A DNA stretch of 64,000 bases from Ulota crispa. Lineage: Eukaryota > Streptophyta > Bryopsida > Orthotrichales > Orthotrichaceae. The notes below the pieces were generated by a model. That model was not told where the DNA came from. It ran no database searches and worked only from the letters and a program-made list of their open reading frames with translations. The stretch spans positions 21,990,358 to 22,054,357 of the forward strand of contig OY987244.1 of NCBI GenBank assembly GCA_963920765.1. Direction: 5' to 3'. Every line of letters starts with the position of its first letter. The stretch's first letter is position 1. Shown piece after piece: positions 37,226-49,333 of this stretch. Position numbers and translations under genes: made by a program.

Positions 37226-37395
37226 CAAAAGATTCCAAAATTTCTGTTGATTTAGATAATGGTGTCCAAATCAACAGAACGTATTTAGTTTTTTTACAGA
37301 ATTCTGTTAAATTAGTCAACTAGCATGGGAAAGTGCCCAAATCAATAAGACTGTTGGTTTTTTGTTGTTTTGGATGGAGTTTTCTACTAGTGTAG

Positions 37396-38083
37396 TCCCA
37401 TAAACGTCATAAGCCTTTCCCATCTTCTGTGCATAATCAGGATAGAAGATGGTCTTATTTGGACTAATCCAAACAACAGGTGGGGACTTCACTTTAGGGT
37501 GGATGCATGGTTGAGTGGCTCAATTTTGGCAAAAGTCCTAGTCCAAAAGTCCCTTGTATGGGCTGAAATATATGAATTAACTCTAAATCCCTTGTGTCAG
37601 TGTTTTATTTAAGTTGCTGTGCAAGTGGTTTTATGGCCTACTAGTGGCTTTAATTAGGCCAGTTAGTGCAAGCGGCTCCTCCAAGTTGGATGCGAGCGGG
37701 CTGATCTTGGCCATCAATGTCAAAGGCCTTTGAACGGCTGGATGGGGCAAAGGTTTAATGGCGCTGGGGTTTCAAGGTCGGCAGCGTGCGATCCAACTTT
37801 GGCTGTTGATGCTCTGGATGTGTGAACGGCCCGATGAGGCTAGGGTTTATGGCGCTGAGGTTTTGCACTAGCAAGACTGGAGTATGGACGAGGATTGCCA
37901 AAAAAAGTTCCTCTGCGTTGGTGCGTGCAATTTTGAATTTCTGCTGCGCCTGTGTCGTTTTCTGCGTTTAGTAACGGTTGTGCATGTAGGTGCAGGTATG
38001 AGCGTGAGGCCGTTAAGGTTTGTTGCGCCCTCTTTGTGTCGTTTTCTGCCTTTAGAGAGTTTGTGTTTGCAAGTCTAAAACTT
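37396..38083. other. Non-coding; direct repeat before the next gene
   Basis: A block with AGGTTTAATGGCGCTGGGGTTT (about 37750) recurs diverged as AGGGTTTATGGCGCTGAGGTTT (about 37842). These may belong to the 5' part of the decayed gene that follows. Confidence 0.4.
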
Positions 38084-41000
38084 CAGTGCGGCAGTGTGAG
38101 CTTGAGGCTGTGCGACAACGTGAGGGTGAGGTCGTGCAACAGTGTGAGCGTGAGGCTGTTAAGGTAGTGTTTGACGATAGTGGGAGTGATGGTGAGGTTG
38201 GAGTTGACAAGCAAATTGAGGAGTATGGCGTGAAAGTGAAAGTGGAGGGTTCTGTCAGCACATGGGTCTTGCCTCTCTATGCTGAGGAGCCCACGCTTGT
38301 GTTTGATGGTAAGCTGCCAGTCTCTCAAAAAACTTTTGAATCGATGTATGGCCTATCCAACAAAGGCAAGTCTCCAAAGATACTCAAGATAGGGAGAGAC
38401 TGCATCGAGGCGGAAGTTGAGAGGTAGTTTGGGCCCGTTAATGGCAAGAACGCTTACGAGTACAGTCACTATGACGACAAAGAAGTTTGCAAGGAGGTTG
38501 AGTGGCTATGGATGATATGCCACCAAAGAACGGTGGTTCCAAGGGTTTGATGCATCAACATGGGGAAGCATGAGGTTTCACTTGTATGAAGAAGGACCCA
38601 CCACTGCTTGTGAACTGGGCTATTTTTGGGGAGTGGTGCATATAGGATAGGATTCGGAGGGAGGAGCGACTTGCAAAGAAACAAGTTGCCGGAGGGGCAT
38701 CTTAGTCAACGCTCACAAGAGTTGTGGCTATCAACTCCGACAAGGAGAACCCCAAGAACCCCAGTCAAAGCATGGAGCACTTGAGGCGTGATACCTTGGA
38801 GAACGATTTTAGGGTTATGGGCCGGCCCCCTCTAAGTGCGGTGAGGAGTCAAGACTCTGCCGCTCTAATTCTAGAGTGGTCCAAATTGTTGATTGCCTTG
38901 GACAAGGAGGCCTTTGCCTTGTCCTCAACAACATTGGAGGTGCTCAAGCAAAAAAAAGGAGCACAGTGCTTTGGAGCTTGTACCTGCGGATGCACAGTTG
39001 GCTGATCGCCGAGAGCTCCTTCAAACAGCCTCTGAAAAGCTTCATCAATTAGAAGCTGAAGTGAACTTGCTGAAGGCCATTGTGCCTGACAATTCCTTGA
39101 CCAACTAGAAGAGCTTGCCTGGGGCCAATAAATTGATGAGAAGATTGGATGCTTAGTCGGGAGTACTTGATACGTTTGCCAAGATGCTGGGTATCGGTGA
39201 GAAGGAGCACGAGAAGGCTAGAGGCAAAGCACTATTTGCCTCAAGCGTAGAAATCTCTGCACTAGAGAAATTTGACGTGCTGCATCGACAAAGGGAAGCC
39301 TTGAAGGGGCAGCTTCAAAATCTGAAGGCTGGCCATCATCTCCAGAATCCACTTCCGAGACCACATCACTCTAGTGGAACTCCTGATGCCAATGCAGACG
39401 CAGTTGAAGATTGTTGCCTTTTGTCTTTACCTTGTGTTTTTTGTGGTAAATTGTTTTGGCTTGAGTGGGATTGTAAGATAGCATCTTGTAGACATGGTTA
39501 TCATTCTTGGTGTGCCAATGCACATTTTTTTGGTTCTACAAGATGTTGTTTAAAGGAATGTGACCAGGAAATGCATGCGAGTTGGTGGGCTCAAGCTGGT
39601 TACAAACCACATACAGTCTCAACACAAGAGCTTGCTTCCACTGTCTCCAATGATGAAGGTAAGATTTGAAAAACTTGACCTCTTAATTTTGGCCACTTTC
39701 ATTGCTCATGTTTTTAGTACAAGGTACTTCACTTGAGCTGATATCATTTTGTATGTTTGGAAAGCAACGTAGGGTCCTTTGATTACATTGTTTTGTAATT
39801 ACACTTCATGAGTTGCCTTGCGGTTCTTGTTATTGGTACTTGAATCTATTGCAGTTTGCTATTACTACTATAGTTTTATGCATGTGGATTCTTCAGTTAT
39901 TGAATTTTCTTTGTTCAGCTATTGTTGAAATTGAAGGTTGTAAACTAGCGTTTTCCTTGCATAGTTGGATAATCTTTCCTTATAACACATTGGGTCACCG
40001 TGTTTTCCTAAACTTAAAGGCTGTTAAGTCTTGGAATGATGACCTAGTCAGTAATTGGAGGTATTCATCATAGTTTTATAACATTCATGTTACTTAGGCC
40101 TCTCCAATTTTAGTTAATGGTATTAGGGGCTTCTGAATTCTATTTTGCTTTTGTGTTTAGGGATCTAAGCGATTGTTTAGGTACTTTAATCTCCCTTTAT
40201 TTCTAATTTTACAAACCTTGAGGCAATTTTGGACTTCTCGTTACCTTTCCGGGTATGTAGAGGTTCTTAGTGCTTGTTTGTTCTTACATTTTGACCTTAC
40301 AACTTCTAGGGTCATGTTTGATGGCATCCTTAGTAATTGAAGGTACTAAATACTTGTTTGATTTTTGTTTTTTGAGTTGAAAGTGAAGCAAGTTTGGTTA
40401 GATGCATTTGTTGGGTACTTGAAGCATGTTTACTTGACTTTTGATTGCAAAAGTACAAACGTTGAAGGTTTTTTAGTAACTTTAACCTCCTTTGATGACA
40501 GCTTCTCATACTTCTAGGTTGTTTAGGCCTCTTGATTAAGTATGTGGGTACTTGAAGCAACTTAAATGTAACTTTATCACATATTATTGAATAGTGGGGA
40601 GTGAGGTTCCCGCTCCATTTTAGAGTTGGTGGATTAAAGGTACTTAATCCCCACCTGTTTTTTGTTCAGAAACTGGAAGGATGTTCATGGCTGCTCCATT
40701 CCATTTGTTGATACTCAAAGCCACTGTAACTTCCTTTGATTACAAAAGTTAAGATTAGGGGGTGTTTCACTATAGAATATAGAAGTTTAGGTTTGAGGGT
40801 GTTCAGTTATTGAAATATCCTTTGAACCTTCTACTTGATATTTAAGGTATTTTACAATTTTGCAATACATCTATTGATAAATGGAGTCTTCAAATACTTT
40901 TTTCACATTTTTAGGAACCTCAATGCTCTCAAAGTTGGTTTGATTATATTTATTTGTATTTGGAGTTGTTGATGTTTTTTACTCTAGTGTGCATGGGAGT

Positions 41001-41585
41001 TTACTAATTCATGTTACTTTCTTTTTCCTCTAGATCTAGAGCGTACAGCTTGGATCCCTACCCCTTACTCAATTGGGGAGGCACTAGGGGCTCTAGATCT
41101 GGCACGATCAACCCTTCTATTGGAAGCAAGGGGAGCGGGTTGCGGAAGCCAAATAAGGATTTGGTTAGTCCACACGCCCTCGAAAAGAAGCGGAAAGAAG
41201 TAGAGCTGCCAAAGAAGGGTGGCAGTCTTCTACACATGGATCTTGAGAGCAAGCAAAGGCGGGTTCCTATGAAGAATGGTCGGCCCCCACCGTTGAAGAG
41301 CTTGCCATTCCAGCTGAGTCTACGGAAGTGGTATCAGAAGGTTCTTACGATGGTTCACAGTCTGGGTCGGAGTCTAGATCAGAGCATGCGGAAGAGTGTG
41401 GCCGGGTAACAGCCATGGGCAGAAAGAAGGCCACCAACCACAAGAATGTGGTTGCAGGTGAGAAATCCAAGTCCGTGGAGAAATCTGCCAGGAAGCAGAA
41501 GAAGAAGAAGACCCCCATGCACAAGCGGGTTTTGATGGCACGGACGACCCAACATGGAATCTGGAAGGGACAAGCGTTTGATTAA
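38084..41585 (+). pseudogene. Decayed transposon-type gene of unknown family with a Cys/His-rich (RING/PHD-like) domain
   Basis: No named family recognised. Fragments suggest one former protein. 38084-38424 encodes an acidic N-terminus and a module ending DCIEAEVER, followed by TAG (38425-38427) and readable FGPVNGKNAYEYSHYDD. 38535-38650 continues in another frame. 38724-38955 has LEWSKLLIALDKEAF, then a frameshift in an A-run at about 38950. A helical, coiled-coil-like stretch (38957-39106) follows. Last comes 39184-39669, with a metal-binding pattern starting CVFCG and continuing through ASCRHGYHSWC to CCLKEC. Two TAG codons lie between 39106 and 39184. Fragments rich in Lys/Arg follow at 41029-41585. 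The 39.7-41.0 kb gap is likely an intron. The spacing of Cys/His suggests a treble-clef zinc domain. Function is unknown. Confidence 0.5.
39670..41028. other. AT-rich intervening region with diverged repeats
   Basis: Words such as CCTTTGATTAC, GGTACTTGAA and AGGTACTTAATC recur at irregular spacing, suggesting a very old tandem array within an intron of the decayed gene. No coding signal. Confidence 0.4.
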
Positions 41586-42082
41586 TGTTCTTGCAAGAAT
41601 TCTAGATGCAGTCCCTTTTTTGTATATTTCTACCTTTTTGTTTAGATTCATTGATTTGTTTTGTTTGTAGTGTAGGTATGTTATTTTGTGATGACAGGTA
41701 GGCTTCCTGTTTTCAAGACCTTTACATCCAAGTAGCCGACTTTTGCTATTTTGATGAAAACTGCTACTACAATCTTTTTAGGCTTGAACTTATTTATATG
41801 GATGGCATTATTACATTGTTTGTGTACAATGCACACTCTACTCAATTTTGATTTATTCCTTTAGCAATTTTGATTAAAGATTCAACAATATGTATTGAAT
41901 TACATTGTGTGATTTAACATTGGCTTACAATATGTGAGTTTATAAACTGATGGAAGCTAGGATAGTGCTTGAGTTAATGTAACGCATAAGTTAATGCAAA
42001 GCTAAATGTCGTGTAATCTCTCAATTAGTAATGCTGGATTTTGTGTAGTCTCTTAATTAGTATTGCTAGAGTTTAGTACTGT
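41586..42082. other. Non-coding flank of the large palindrome
   Basis: TCTCTCAATTAGTAATGCT at about 42016 resembles, in reverse complement, sequence just beyond the right arm (about 45245). Diverged inverted similarity therefore continues outside the near-identical arms. Confidence 0.5.
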
Positions 42083-43428
42083 TTGTATGTATGTTAGTGT
42101 CTATGGTAGAGTAGGGCAATCATGCTGCAATGGGCAATTGAAGAGGTTCAAGTCCTCCATGATTGATTTGTGAATCAAATTCTAGGAAAGGCTGGCCATG
42201 TTTGAGAGCCAAGTGATTCTTGTAAGTGCTTGAACATGTTGGCTCAAAGTTCATAAAATGGAACTCCGCCCAGAAAAAAAAAATAGTGAAATTGATTGTA
42301 ACTTGTGGTTCCCTGTATGTTTGCGGAGATGAACTCCCAAAAAGTTCATAATATGTTGGTGCCTTTGGTTCCTTGACTTCCCTCAAAAGAAATTCAAATT
42401 ATGAGAGTGCCTTTGGTTCTCTCTAAAAAACATAAAATGATTTAAGTGCCTTTGGTTCCGTTGAAAAAATTCAAATTATAAAAGGCGCTTTGGGTTCCCT
42501 CGGAAAGTGATTCAAAATATAAAAGGGCCTCTGGTTCCCTCGGGAAAAATTCAAATTAGAAAAGGACCTATGGTTCCCTTGGAAAAAACTCAAATTATAG
42601 AAGGGCTTTTGGGTTCCCACAAAAAGAATTTGAAATTACTACAGTAAAGGGCCTTTGGGTTCCCTTGAAAAAAAATTGAAATTATTAAAGTGCCTTTGAT
42701 TCCCTGTAAGGTAGTATGTTTAAGCTAAAACCGTCACTTCAAAAGCACGTCAGGTATTTCATGGGCATTTGAAGACATTGTTTTTTGGGTTTAATTTTCA
42801 ATCAAAGAGAAATGGATGCCAAATGTAACACAAATGTTTCCATATTTTTTGAAGTATTATTGAATTGTTGACAAATTTGCTAAGTCTTGCATGGTTTAGG
42901 GTTTTATTAATGACTCTGTGTCTCCCATAAACCATCCCTTGCAACTTATGAGAAGATGAGGAGGAACCAAAGAATATGGTTGGGTCTTACAATAGAATGT
43001 ACAGGTGCTTTTGGGTTTCCTCCATGTGCACAAGGAGGAACTCCTTAAATAATTAGAAATGTTTAAGAGCTATAGGTGAGGGGCAAGGGGTAATATGAAA
43101 AAAAAACTTCATAAATGTTTTGTTTATCATTATTTCTCTTTTGATGATTTGAATTTAGGGTGTTGTGGAAGTAGAATTAGAATTCGCATTTCCTAAACAA
43201 AACAGGGATCAATGTTATTATATGCATAAGAACCCTAAACATTAGTTAAAGCTCAAGTACTCAAGAGTATGCAATTTAAGTAATGGTCAAGGGTAAAGTG
43301 AATTTGGACCCTCTCAAGTGTCATTAATGAGGATCCCAAAAAATTCCACACAAAACAATCTCTCTCCTTGGACCTCAATAGACATCTATAAAACAAAGCA
43401 ACTAAACCCTATTAAGTACACCCAGAAA
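42083..43428. repeat. Left arm of a 1.35-kb-arm palindrome
   Basis: Reverse complement of 43854-45198; I saw no differences in the stretches compared. The centre is AATTGTTGAATTCAATAC. The arm contains a minisatellite and a minus-strand 88-codon open frame (42120-42386) that also appears, identical, in the other arm. I recognise nothing in that frame. Confidence 0.9.
42357..42710. repeat. Minisatellite of about nine 38-46-bp units (left arm)
   Basis: Each unit begins with a variant of GTGCCTTTGGTTCCCT and ends with a variant of AAATTCAAATTATAAAA. The mirrored copy lies at about 44572-44926. Confidence 0.85.
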
Positions 43429-43601
43429 TTGTTGAATTCAATACTTTCTGGGTGTACTTAATAGGGTTTAGTTGCTTTGTTTTATAGATGTCTATTGAGG
43501 TCCAAGGAGAGAGATTGTTTTGTGTGGAATTTTTTGGGATCCTCATTAATGACACTTGAGAGGGTCCAAATTCACTTTACCCTTGACCATTACTTAAATT
43601 G

Positions 43602-43801
43602 NNNNNNNNNNNNNNNNNNNNNNNNNNNNNNNNNNNNNNNNNNNNNNNNNNNNNNNNNNNNNNNNNNNNNNNNNNNNNNNNNNNNNNNNNNNNNNNNNNN
43701 NNNNNNNNNNNNNNNNNNNNNNNNNNNNNNNNNNNNNNNNNNNNNNNNNNNNNNNNNNNNNNNNNNNNNNNNNNNNNNNNNNNNNNNNNNNNNNNNNNNN
43801 N
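43602..43801. other. Assembly gap of 200 Ns, probably false
   Basis: The 209 bases before the gap (43393-43601) reappear after it (43802-44010). Both contain the palindrome centre. The two contigs therefore most likely overlap, and the gap plus one 209-bp copy are scaffolding artefacts. The real palindrome would have a single centre. Confidence 0.85.
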
Positions 43802-43853
43802 ACAAAGCAACTAAACCCTATTAAGTACACCCAGAAATTGTTGAATTCAATAC

Positions 43854-45198
43854 TTTCTGGGTGTACTTAATAGGGTTTAGTTGCTTTGTTTTATAGATGT
43901 CTATTGAGGTCCAAGGAGAGAGATTGTTTTGTGTGGAATTTTTTGGGATCCTCATTAATGACACTTGAGAGGGTCCAAATTCACTTTACCCTTGACCATT
44001 ACTTAAATTGCATACTCTTGAGTACTTGAGCTTTAACTAATGTTTAGGGTTCTTATGCATATAATAACATTGATCCCTGTTTTGTTTAGGAAATGCGAAT
44101 TCTAATTCTACTTCCACAACACCCTAAATTCAAATCATCAAAAGAGAAATAATGATAAACAAAACATTTATGAAGTTTTTTTTTCATATTACCCCTTGCC
44201 CCTCACCTATAGCTCTTAAACATTTCTAATTATTTAAGGAGTTCCTCCTTGTGCACATGGAGGAAACCCAAAAGCACCTGTACATTCTATTGTAAGACCC
44301 AACCATATTCTTTGGTTCCTCCTCATCTTCTCATAAGTTGCAAGGGATGGTTTATGGGAGACACAGAGTCATTAATAAAACCCTAAACCATGCAAGACTT
44401 AGCAAATTTGTCAACAATTCAATAATACTTCAAAAAATATGGAAACATTTGTGTTACATTTGGCATCCATTTCTCTTTGATTGAAAATTAAACCCAAAAA
44501 ACAATGTCTTCAAATGCCCATGAAATACCTGACGTGCTTTTGAAGTGACGGTTTTAGCTTAAACATACTACCTTACAGGGAATCAAAGGCACTTTAATAA
44601 TTTCAATTTTTTTTCAAGGGAACCCAAAGGCCCTTTACTGTAGTAATTTCAAATTCTTTTGTGGGAACCCAAAAGCCCTTCTATAATTTGAGTTTTTTCC
44701 AAGGGAACCATAGGTCCTTTTCTAATTTGAATTTTTCCCGAGGGAACCAGAGGCCCTTTTATATTTTGAATCACTTTCCGAGGGAACCCAAAGCGCCTTT
44801 TATAATTTGAATTTTTTCAACGGAACCAAAGGCACTTAAATCATTTTATGTTTTTTAGAGAGAACCAAAGGCACTCTCATAATTTGAATTTCTTTTGAGG
44901 GAAGTCAAGGAACCAAAGGCACCAACATATTATGAACTTTTTGGGAGTTCATCTCCGCAAACATACAGGGAACCACAAGTTACAATCAATTTCACTATTT
45001 TTTTTTTCTGGGCGGAGTTCCATTTTATGAACTTTGAGCCAACATGTTCAAGCACTTACAAGAATCACTTGGCTCTCAAACATGGCCAGCCTTTCCTAGA
45101 ATTTGATTCACAAATCAATCATGGAGGACTTGAACCTCTTCAATTGCCCATTGCAGCATGATTGCCCTACTCTACCATAGACACTAACATACATACAA
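43854..45198. repeat. Right arm of the 1.35-kb-arm palindrome
   Basis: Mirror of 42083-43428, including the minisatellite at about 44572-44926 and the 88-codon frame at 44895-45161. Beyond 45198 the similarity to the left flank continues but with differences. Confidence 0.9.
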
Positions 45199-45291
45199 TA
45201 TACAAATAGTACTAACTAACATGTATACAAACACTATTGAAGCAATACTTATTGAGAGATGACGCTAATTCCATCTGTTTACTGCTTGAAA

Positions 45292-45580
45292 CATTATACA
45301 AACTTCAAGGACTTCTAGATATAGATATCCAAAAATTCAGAAAGTAAGTCCACTTTTGTATTAATTGTAGTATTACACAAACTTCAAGGATTTCTTGAAA
45401 CAGAATTCCAAAAACTCTAAAGCTATGTCCACCTTTGTATTAATTGCAGCATGACAAAAACTTCAAGGTTTTCCTAAAGCAAAACTCCAAAAACTCAAAA
45501 GCTAAGTCTAGATTTGTACTAACCGTAGCATTACACTAACCTTGAAGAACTTCCAAAAACAGATTTCAAAATTTTAAAAG
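45292..45580. repeat. Tandem array, 79-bp unit, about 3.7 copies
   Basis: Units start at 45292, 45371, 45450 and 45529, exactly 79 bp apart, each with a variant of CATTACACAAACTTCAAGGA. It lies just downstream of the 3' end of the minus-strand pseudogene and may be the terminal array of that element. Confidence 0.85.
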
Positions 45581-45597
45581 TTTCAGAAACTGCATAG

Positions 45598-48500
45598 TTA
45601 AGTTTCTAGTAGTGCAATGGCGCTTTGAATTCCAGCAATCACATGAGGGCCTAGTCTATACACCACATCATTGCCTGACACTCGATAATCGTGAGGCCCC
45701 ATAGGAAATTTGACTGCTCTCACTTGGCAAGCATGAAGGTGAGCAACCTTTGACTTTCAAAAAAACACCTAGTTGTGCATATCTTGTCCATATCTTTGGT
45801 AGTATAGTCCACCTATATAGAGATCTCCCACCAAGAATTCCTGACCCCAAGGGTAGTTGAAAGATTCCTAGACTGTGAAGGCAAGTTTTGTGCACATTCA
45901 AAACTTCAAATTCCACATTTCCATCGTTTCCTTCTTCCGCGTTGGTTGCAAAATTCTCACCAAGCTCAATACAACCCGCAAGGTCTTCTCCATCGCCACC
46001 ATAATCTACCCACAACCTGCCATCAAAGTTTTTTGAAATAGCTGAACCAACATGCACTACATTGTCAGGAATTAGTACCTCTACATTCCATCCAAGTGTC
46101 CAAGCCAGATTTTCACATTTGTCCCACCTAAAATCCAAGCAAAAGCAACAAAAACAAGCCAAACTCTTTGTGAGCAACCTACTAGTGGAAATTGCATTAA
46201 GAAATTGGATAGAGTGCAAATCTCTAGTTCTAGCAATAGCCATAGTAGTGAATGGAGTATCCCGCTCTTTAGCCAAAGTTGCCTTTGAGATGTGCCAAAA
46301 TATTTGTGTAACCTCTCTTCTATTTGTCCTAGTATAACATGTTTCTGATTTGCAGGATAGTTTTTGCTGCAACATCTCCACAACCTGGGCGGCATTTGCA
46401 AGTTCAAGGCCTTCACAGTTTAATTGCGTTTGACGGATGAAGCATTTCACAACAGCTCCAGCTCCATCATGTGGACCCTTCCCATGTCCCAACCTAAAGA
46501 AGTTCCACCAACATACACAATAACGCAACTACCAGTTAGATGCAGGTAGCGGCTCACATAGTACCACGGTACTTTACTTTTGAACTGAGACGAGCAACCA
46601 TCAGACTAGATCCAATGTTCCTTTGGATGAAACCTTGATTCATGCAAATCTTTCCAATGTAAGTTCAAACAATGCTGCACAAAATAAGAGTCATGTGTCT
46701 TATCATGTGATATATAAAAGTGATACTTCATCAATGCATTAGTACTAGGATCATTAGGATTAGGGTTAGGGTTCCGGGTCTAGCAGATCTAGACAAGAAT
46801 CAATACTTGGTAGTTCTGCCAATGCATCAATTGCACCTCATTTTGAATCTCAAAGCTATAATTCTCAACAATATCAATGATAGATACTCTTCCAGCAGCA
46901 AGAATATTCTCCAAACTCTTCTTGAATTGTTGATCTTGCCATCTACCAACAAAATTATGTGGAACAAAGAATTGCAATTTGGGATTTAAATAATCTATTA
47001 ACTCATTAGATGTAGTGGATTTGCAAGCAAGTTGCAATTTCTGTTTCTCATCCCCTCTTTTAGTGAGGATAGTTTTCATTTCAAACCTCTTCCAAGTCAC
47101 CTTAATGGCTGATGTTCCTTCTTCCTTAGTAGGGCATACAGGCAAATAACCAATGCCACAATTGTCACAAAACCCAAGCAAACAATCACGCGCATGCCAT
47201 TCTGCTAACTCATTTTTTGGACATAAGATTGATTCCCACAGCTTAGTGGTCCCACTATACTTCACTTCCTTACCTTGGCAGCCGTTGCTACTTACCTCTA
47301 CTGAAGAGCAGATCTCCTCGCTGTAACAAGTGCAAGTGCAAGTGTCGCGTAGCCCTGATTTTTGTCTCATGTTGTTTAGCGCTTCTGGTAACTCTGTAAT
47401 TTCAACATGATATATGCAATAGCAAGTATTCCGCTCCTTCATTCTCTTCACCCAAAAAGGCTGCAACAAATCAAAGGACCTCTTCCCGACAATGATTTCA
47501 GGGTAGGCCCTCTGAAACCGAAGGTAGAACTCCATCTGCACAAATTTCAAAAACATTGGAATTAGACTAATGTAAAGAATATTCTTGTGTGGAAAGGCTC
47601 TTCAACACCCAACAATGCCTTAATTAATCACCACAATCACAAATGTCCAATCGTACTATAAATGAATACATGGAGTCACAACTGTCAAACCACATTGAAT
47701 AGAACACCCTAAACTGCATTAGAGAACCTAAACACAGTCTAATGTCCCTTCTGAAGCACTAATATATATACAAACTCCCTCAATGAACACCAAGACCTAA
47801 TGAACACCCAAAAAACAACCAATTATGAACATCTAGACTCTCATTTAGACAGCTGTCCAACTCTACTAACCATGAACACCCTCTACTGCCTCAGAGGACA
47901 CCTTGAATTGCAACTATGTACACCAATAGTCACAAAAACCCAAACATATTATATGTAAACACCCTGAACACCCCAATTAAACACCCGCAACAACAGTTGT
48001 CCAATCCTAACATAACCAAACACCCGTGACTGCCTCAATGAACCATAGAATGACTAAATCCTACCTTCTAAATCTACACTAACACCTCCACTACCTCACC
48101 TAAAGCAAAAAAGGCATAAAACGCAAGTCCAATTGTACTTTGATACCCCGGATATCAAAACAAAAACCCAGGTTTCCAACTAAACCGCCCCAAATGTACA
48201 ACTAAATGATGAAGAGGAAAAAAAGCTCCCTAATTCCAAATGTCAATTGATCTTATATTCCAAAAAATAATCAGTGAAAGCTCAAAGTTCCCTCAATGAA
48301 CACTATACTACTAAGCACAAAACAATTTCTATTTACATACCACTAAAATTCACTATGTTCCACTGAAATGGTATAGAAGCTGACTTAAGTTTTTGGCATT
48401 GTTCCATAAACAAAAGCATATCAATAGCAACTCGAATCCCACACCATGCATAAAAGAAATTCAACATATGTGAAGTGAGTTCCAGAAGGCTGAAATTGAA

Positions 48501-49333
48501 AGGGGAACTTCCAGACAACCCAACCCTAAATTAAGTTGATTCTAAATCAAAACTACAAGCAGGTTGTTGTGACATACCTGAGTTTCCATTAAGTATTGCG
48601 TGGGTTTCACATCATATAAGGACACACCAAGTTTCAAACGAACCACTTCCTTAGCAATTGGGCTATTTTGAGTTTCAGTTGCCCACCAAAGTGCAATTGT
48701 TGCATTTGTGCCCTCAGACAAAACATCAGACTGTTGTTTTCGGATTGAAAGCGTCCACTTGAAAATAGAGCTTGAATCCATGGCGCTCTTGCAAATGATG
48801 GCTTTAGCAATGTTCCTAGGATGAATTTGGAGAGCTTGAGCTTGACCTTGTATAGACGTGCTACAGCCTAAGCTAACAACAGTAGTAAGAATGGCATGTT
48901 TTGTAGCTAACTGTGCTGAGGTTTTGGCAGACTTTACCTCCAACAAAGATTGTTGAAGACCATTTAGAAGATCTCTTTGAGCTCTGCCATCACAATCGAG
49001 AGGAAGCAACAAAGACAACAAATTACCCAAAGAAGTACTGGAAGCAAGAACTCTCTGCAAAACACAACCCCTAGCCTCTAGAGTAGGAAAATCTTGCAAA
49101 GTCTCATCAATCGACTGCAAAATTTGGTGAGCACCCTTGCTAATCTCACGGGTAGGGACATCATCAGCAATGCTATTGTGTCCCCCTAACCTTGCTAGAA
49201 AACCTCCACTTCTGTTTGTGCAATGACGTTGTTGCTGTTCCTTGCCTAGACGGCGATGCTTTTCCAACAATCTCTCAGGTCTATTAATCTTCTAGTTGTG
49301 TGAATGTCTATTATCATTCTCTTGGCTCCCCAT
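45598..49333 (-). pseudogene. Decayed two-exon transposon-type protein (SDGC..QFK / GHGKG core)
   Basis: Reading the minus strand: exon 1 is 49333-48578 (ATG, 252 codons), intron GTATGT...GCAG, exon 2 is 47535-45598 (646 codons, net in frame). Conserved-looking blocks are FDLLQPFWVKR with CYCIYHVE (N-terminal part of exon 2), CGIGYLPVC, HDSYFVQHCLNLHW, SDGCSSQFKSKVPWYYVSRY, and LGHGKGPHDGAGAVVK, followed by ACFCCFC and a C-terminal segment with HACQVRAVKF. I have seen the SDGC(A/S)xQ(F/Y)K plus HGKGxxDG pairing in many uncharacterised eukaryotic repeat-borne proteins and suspect a transposase-like nuclease core; I cannot name the superfamily. Broken by TAG at 49292-49294, 46789-46791, 46780-46782 and 46606-46608, a 1-base frameshift at about 46505 and a compensating one at about 45840. 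Confidence 0.65.
47561..48577 (-). other. Intron of the decayed SDGC-type gene
   Basis: AT-rich and full of loosely repeated AACACC words (GAACACCC, AACACCCTC), perhaps an eroded tandem array. No coding signal. Confidence 0.5.

Larger units (their letters stand above)
34272..37392. mobile_element. Non-autonomous CACTA (En/Spm-type) element
   Basis: The left end CACTAATAGAAAATT matches the reverse complement of the right end, CACTAGTAGAAAACT, at 13 of 15 positions. Both start with the CACTA signature. A 3-bp duplication TAG flanks it (34269-34271 and 37393-37395), as this superfamily makes. Subterminal copies of AATCAACAG/CTGTTGATT cluster near both ends (about 34300-34395, 36330-36352, 37235-37275), where CACTA transposases usually bind. 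There is no transposase, so it is 3.1 kb and non-autonomous. It carries a nested fold-back element and two tandem arrays. Confidence 0.8.

Noticed and set aside
42120..42386. 88-codon open frame present in both palindrome arms
   Set aside because: Duplicated only because the arms are identical; no recognised motif or splice context.
43477..43824. Open frames running through the N gap
   Set aside because: They exist only because Ns are read as open codons.
46754..46773. Telomere-like TTAGGG units (two to three copies)
   Set aside because: On the minus strand they fall in the reading frame of the decayed SDGC-type gene and encode a short Asn-Pro repeat. Too few units for an interstitial telomere.
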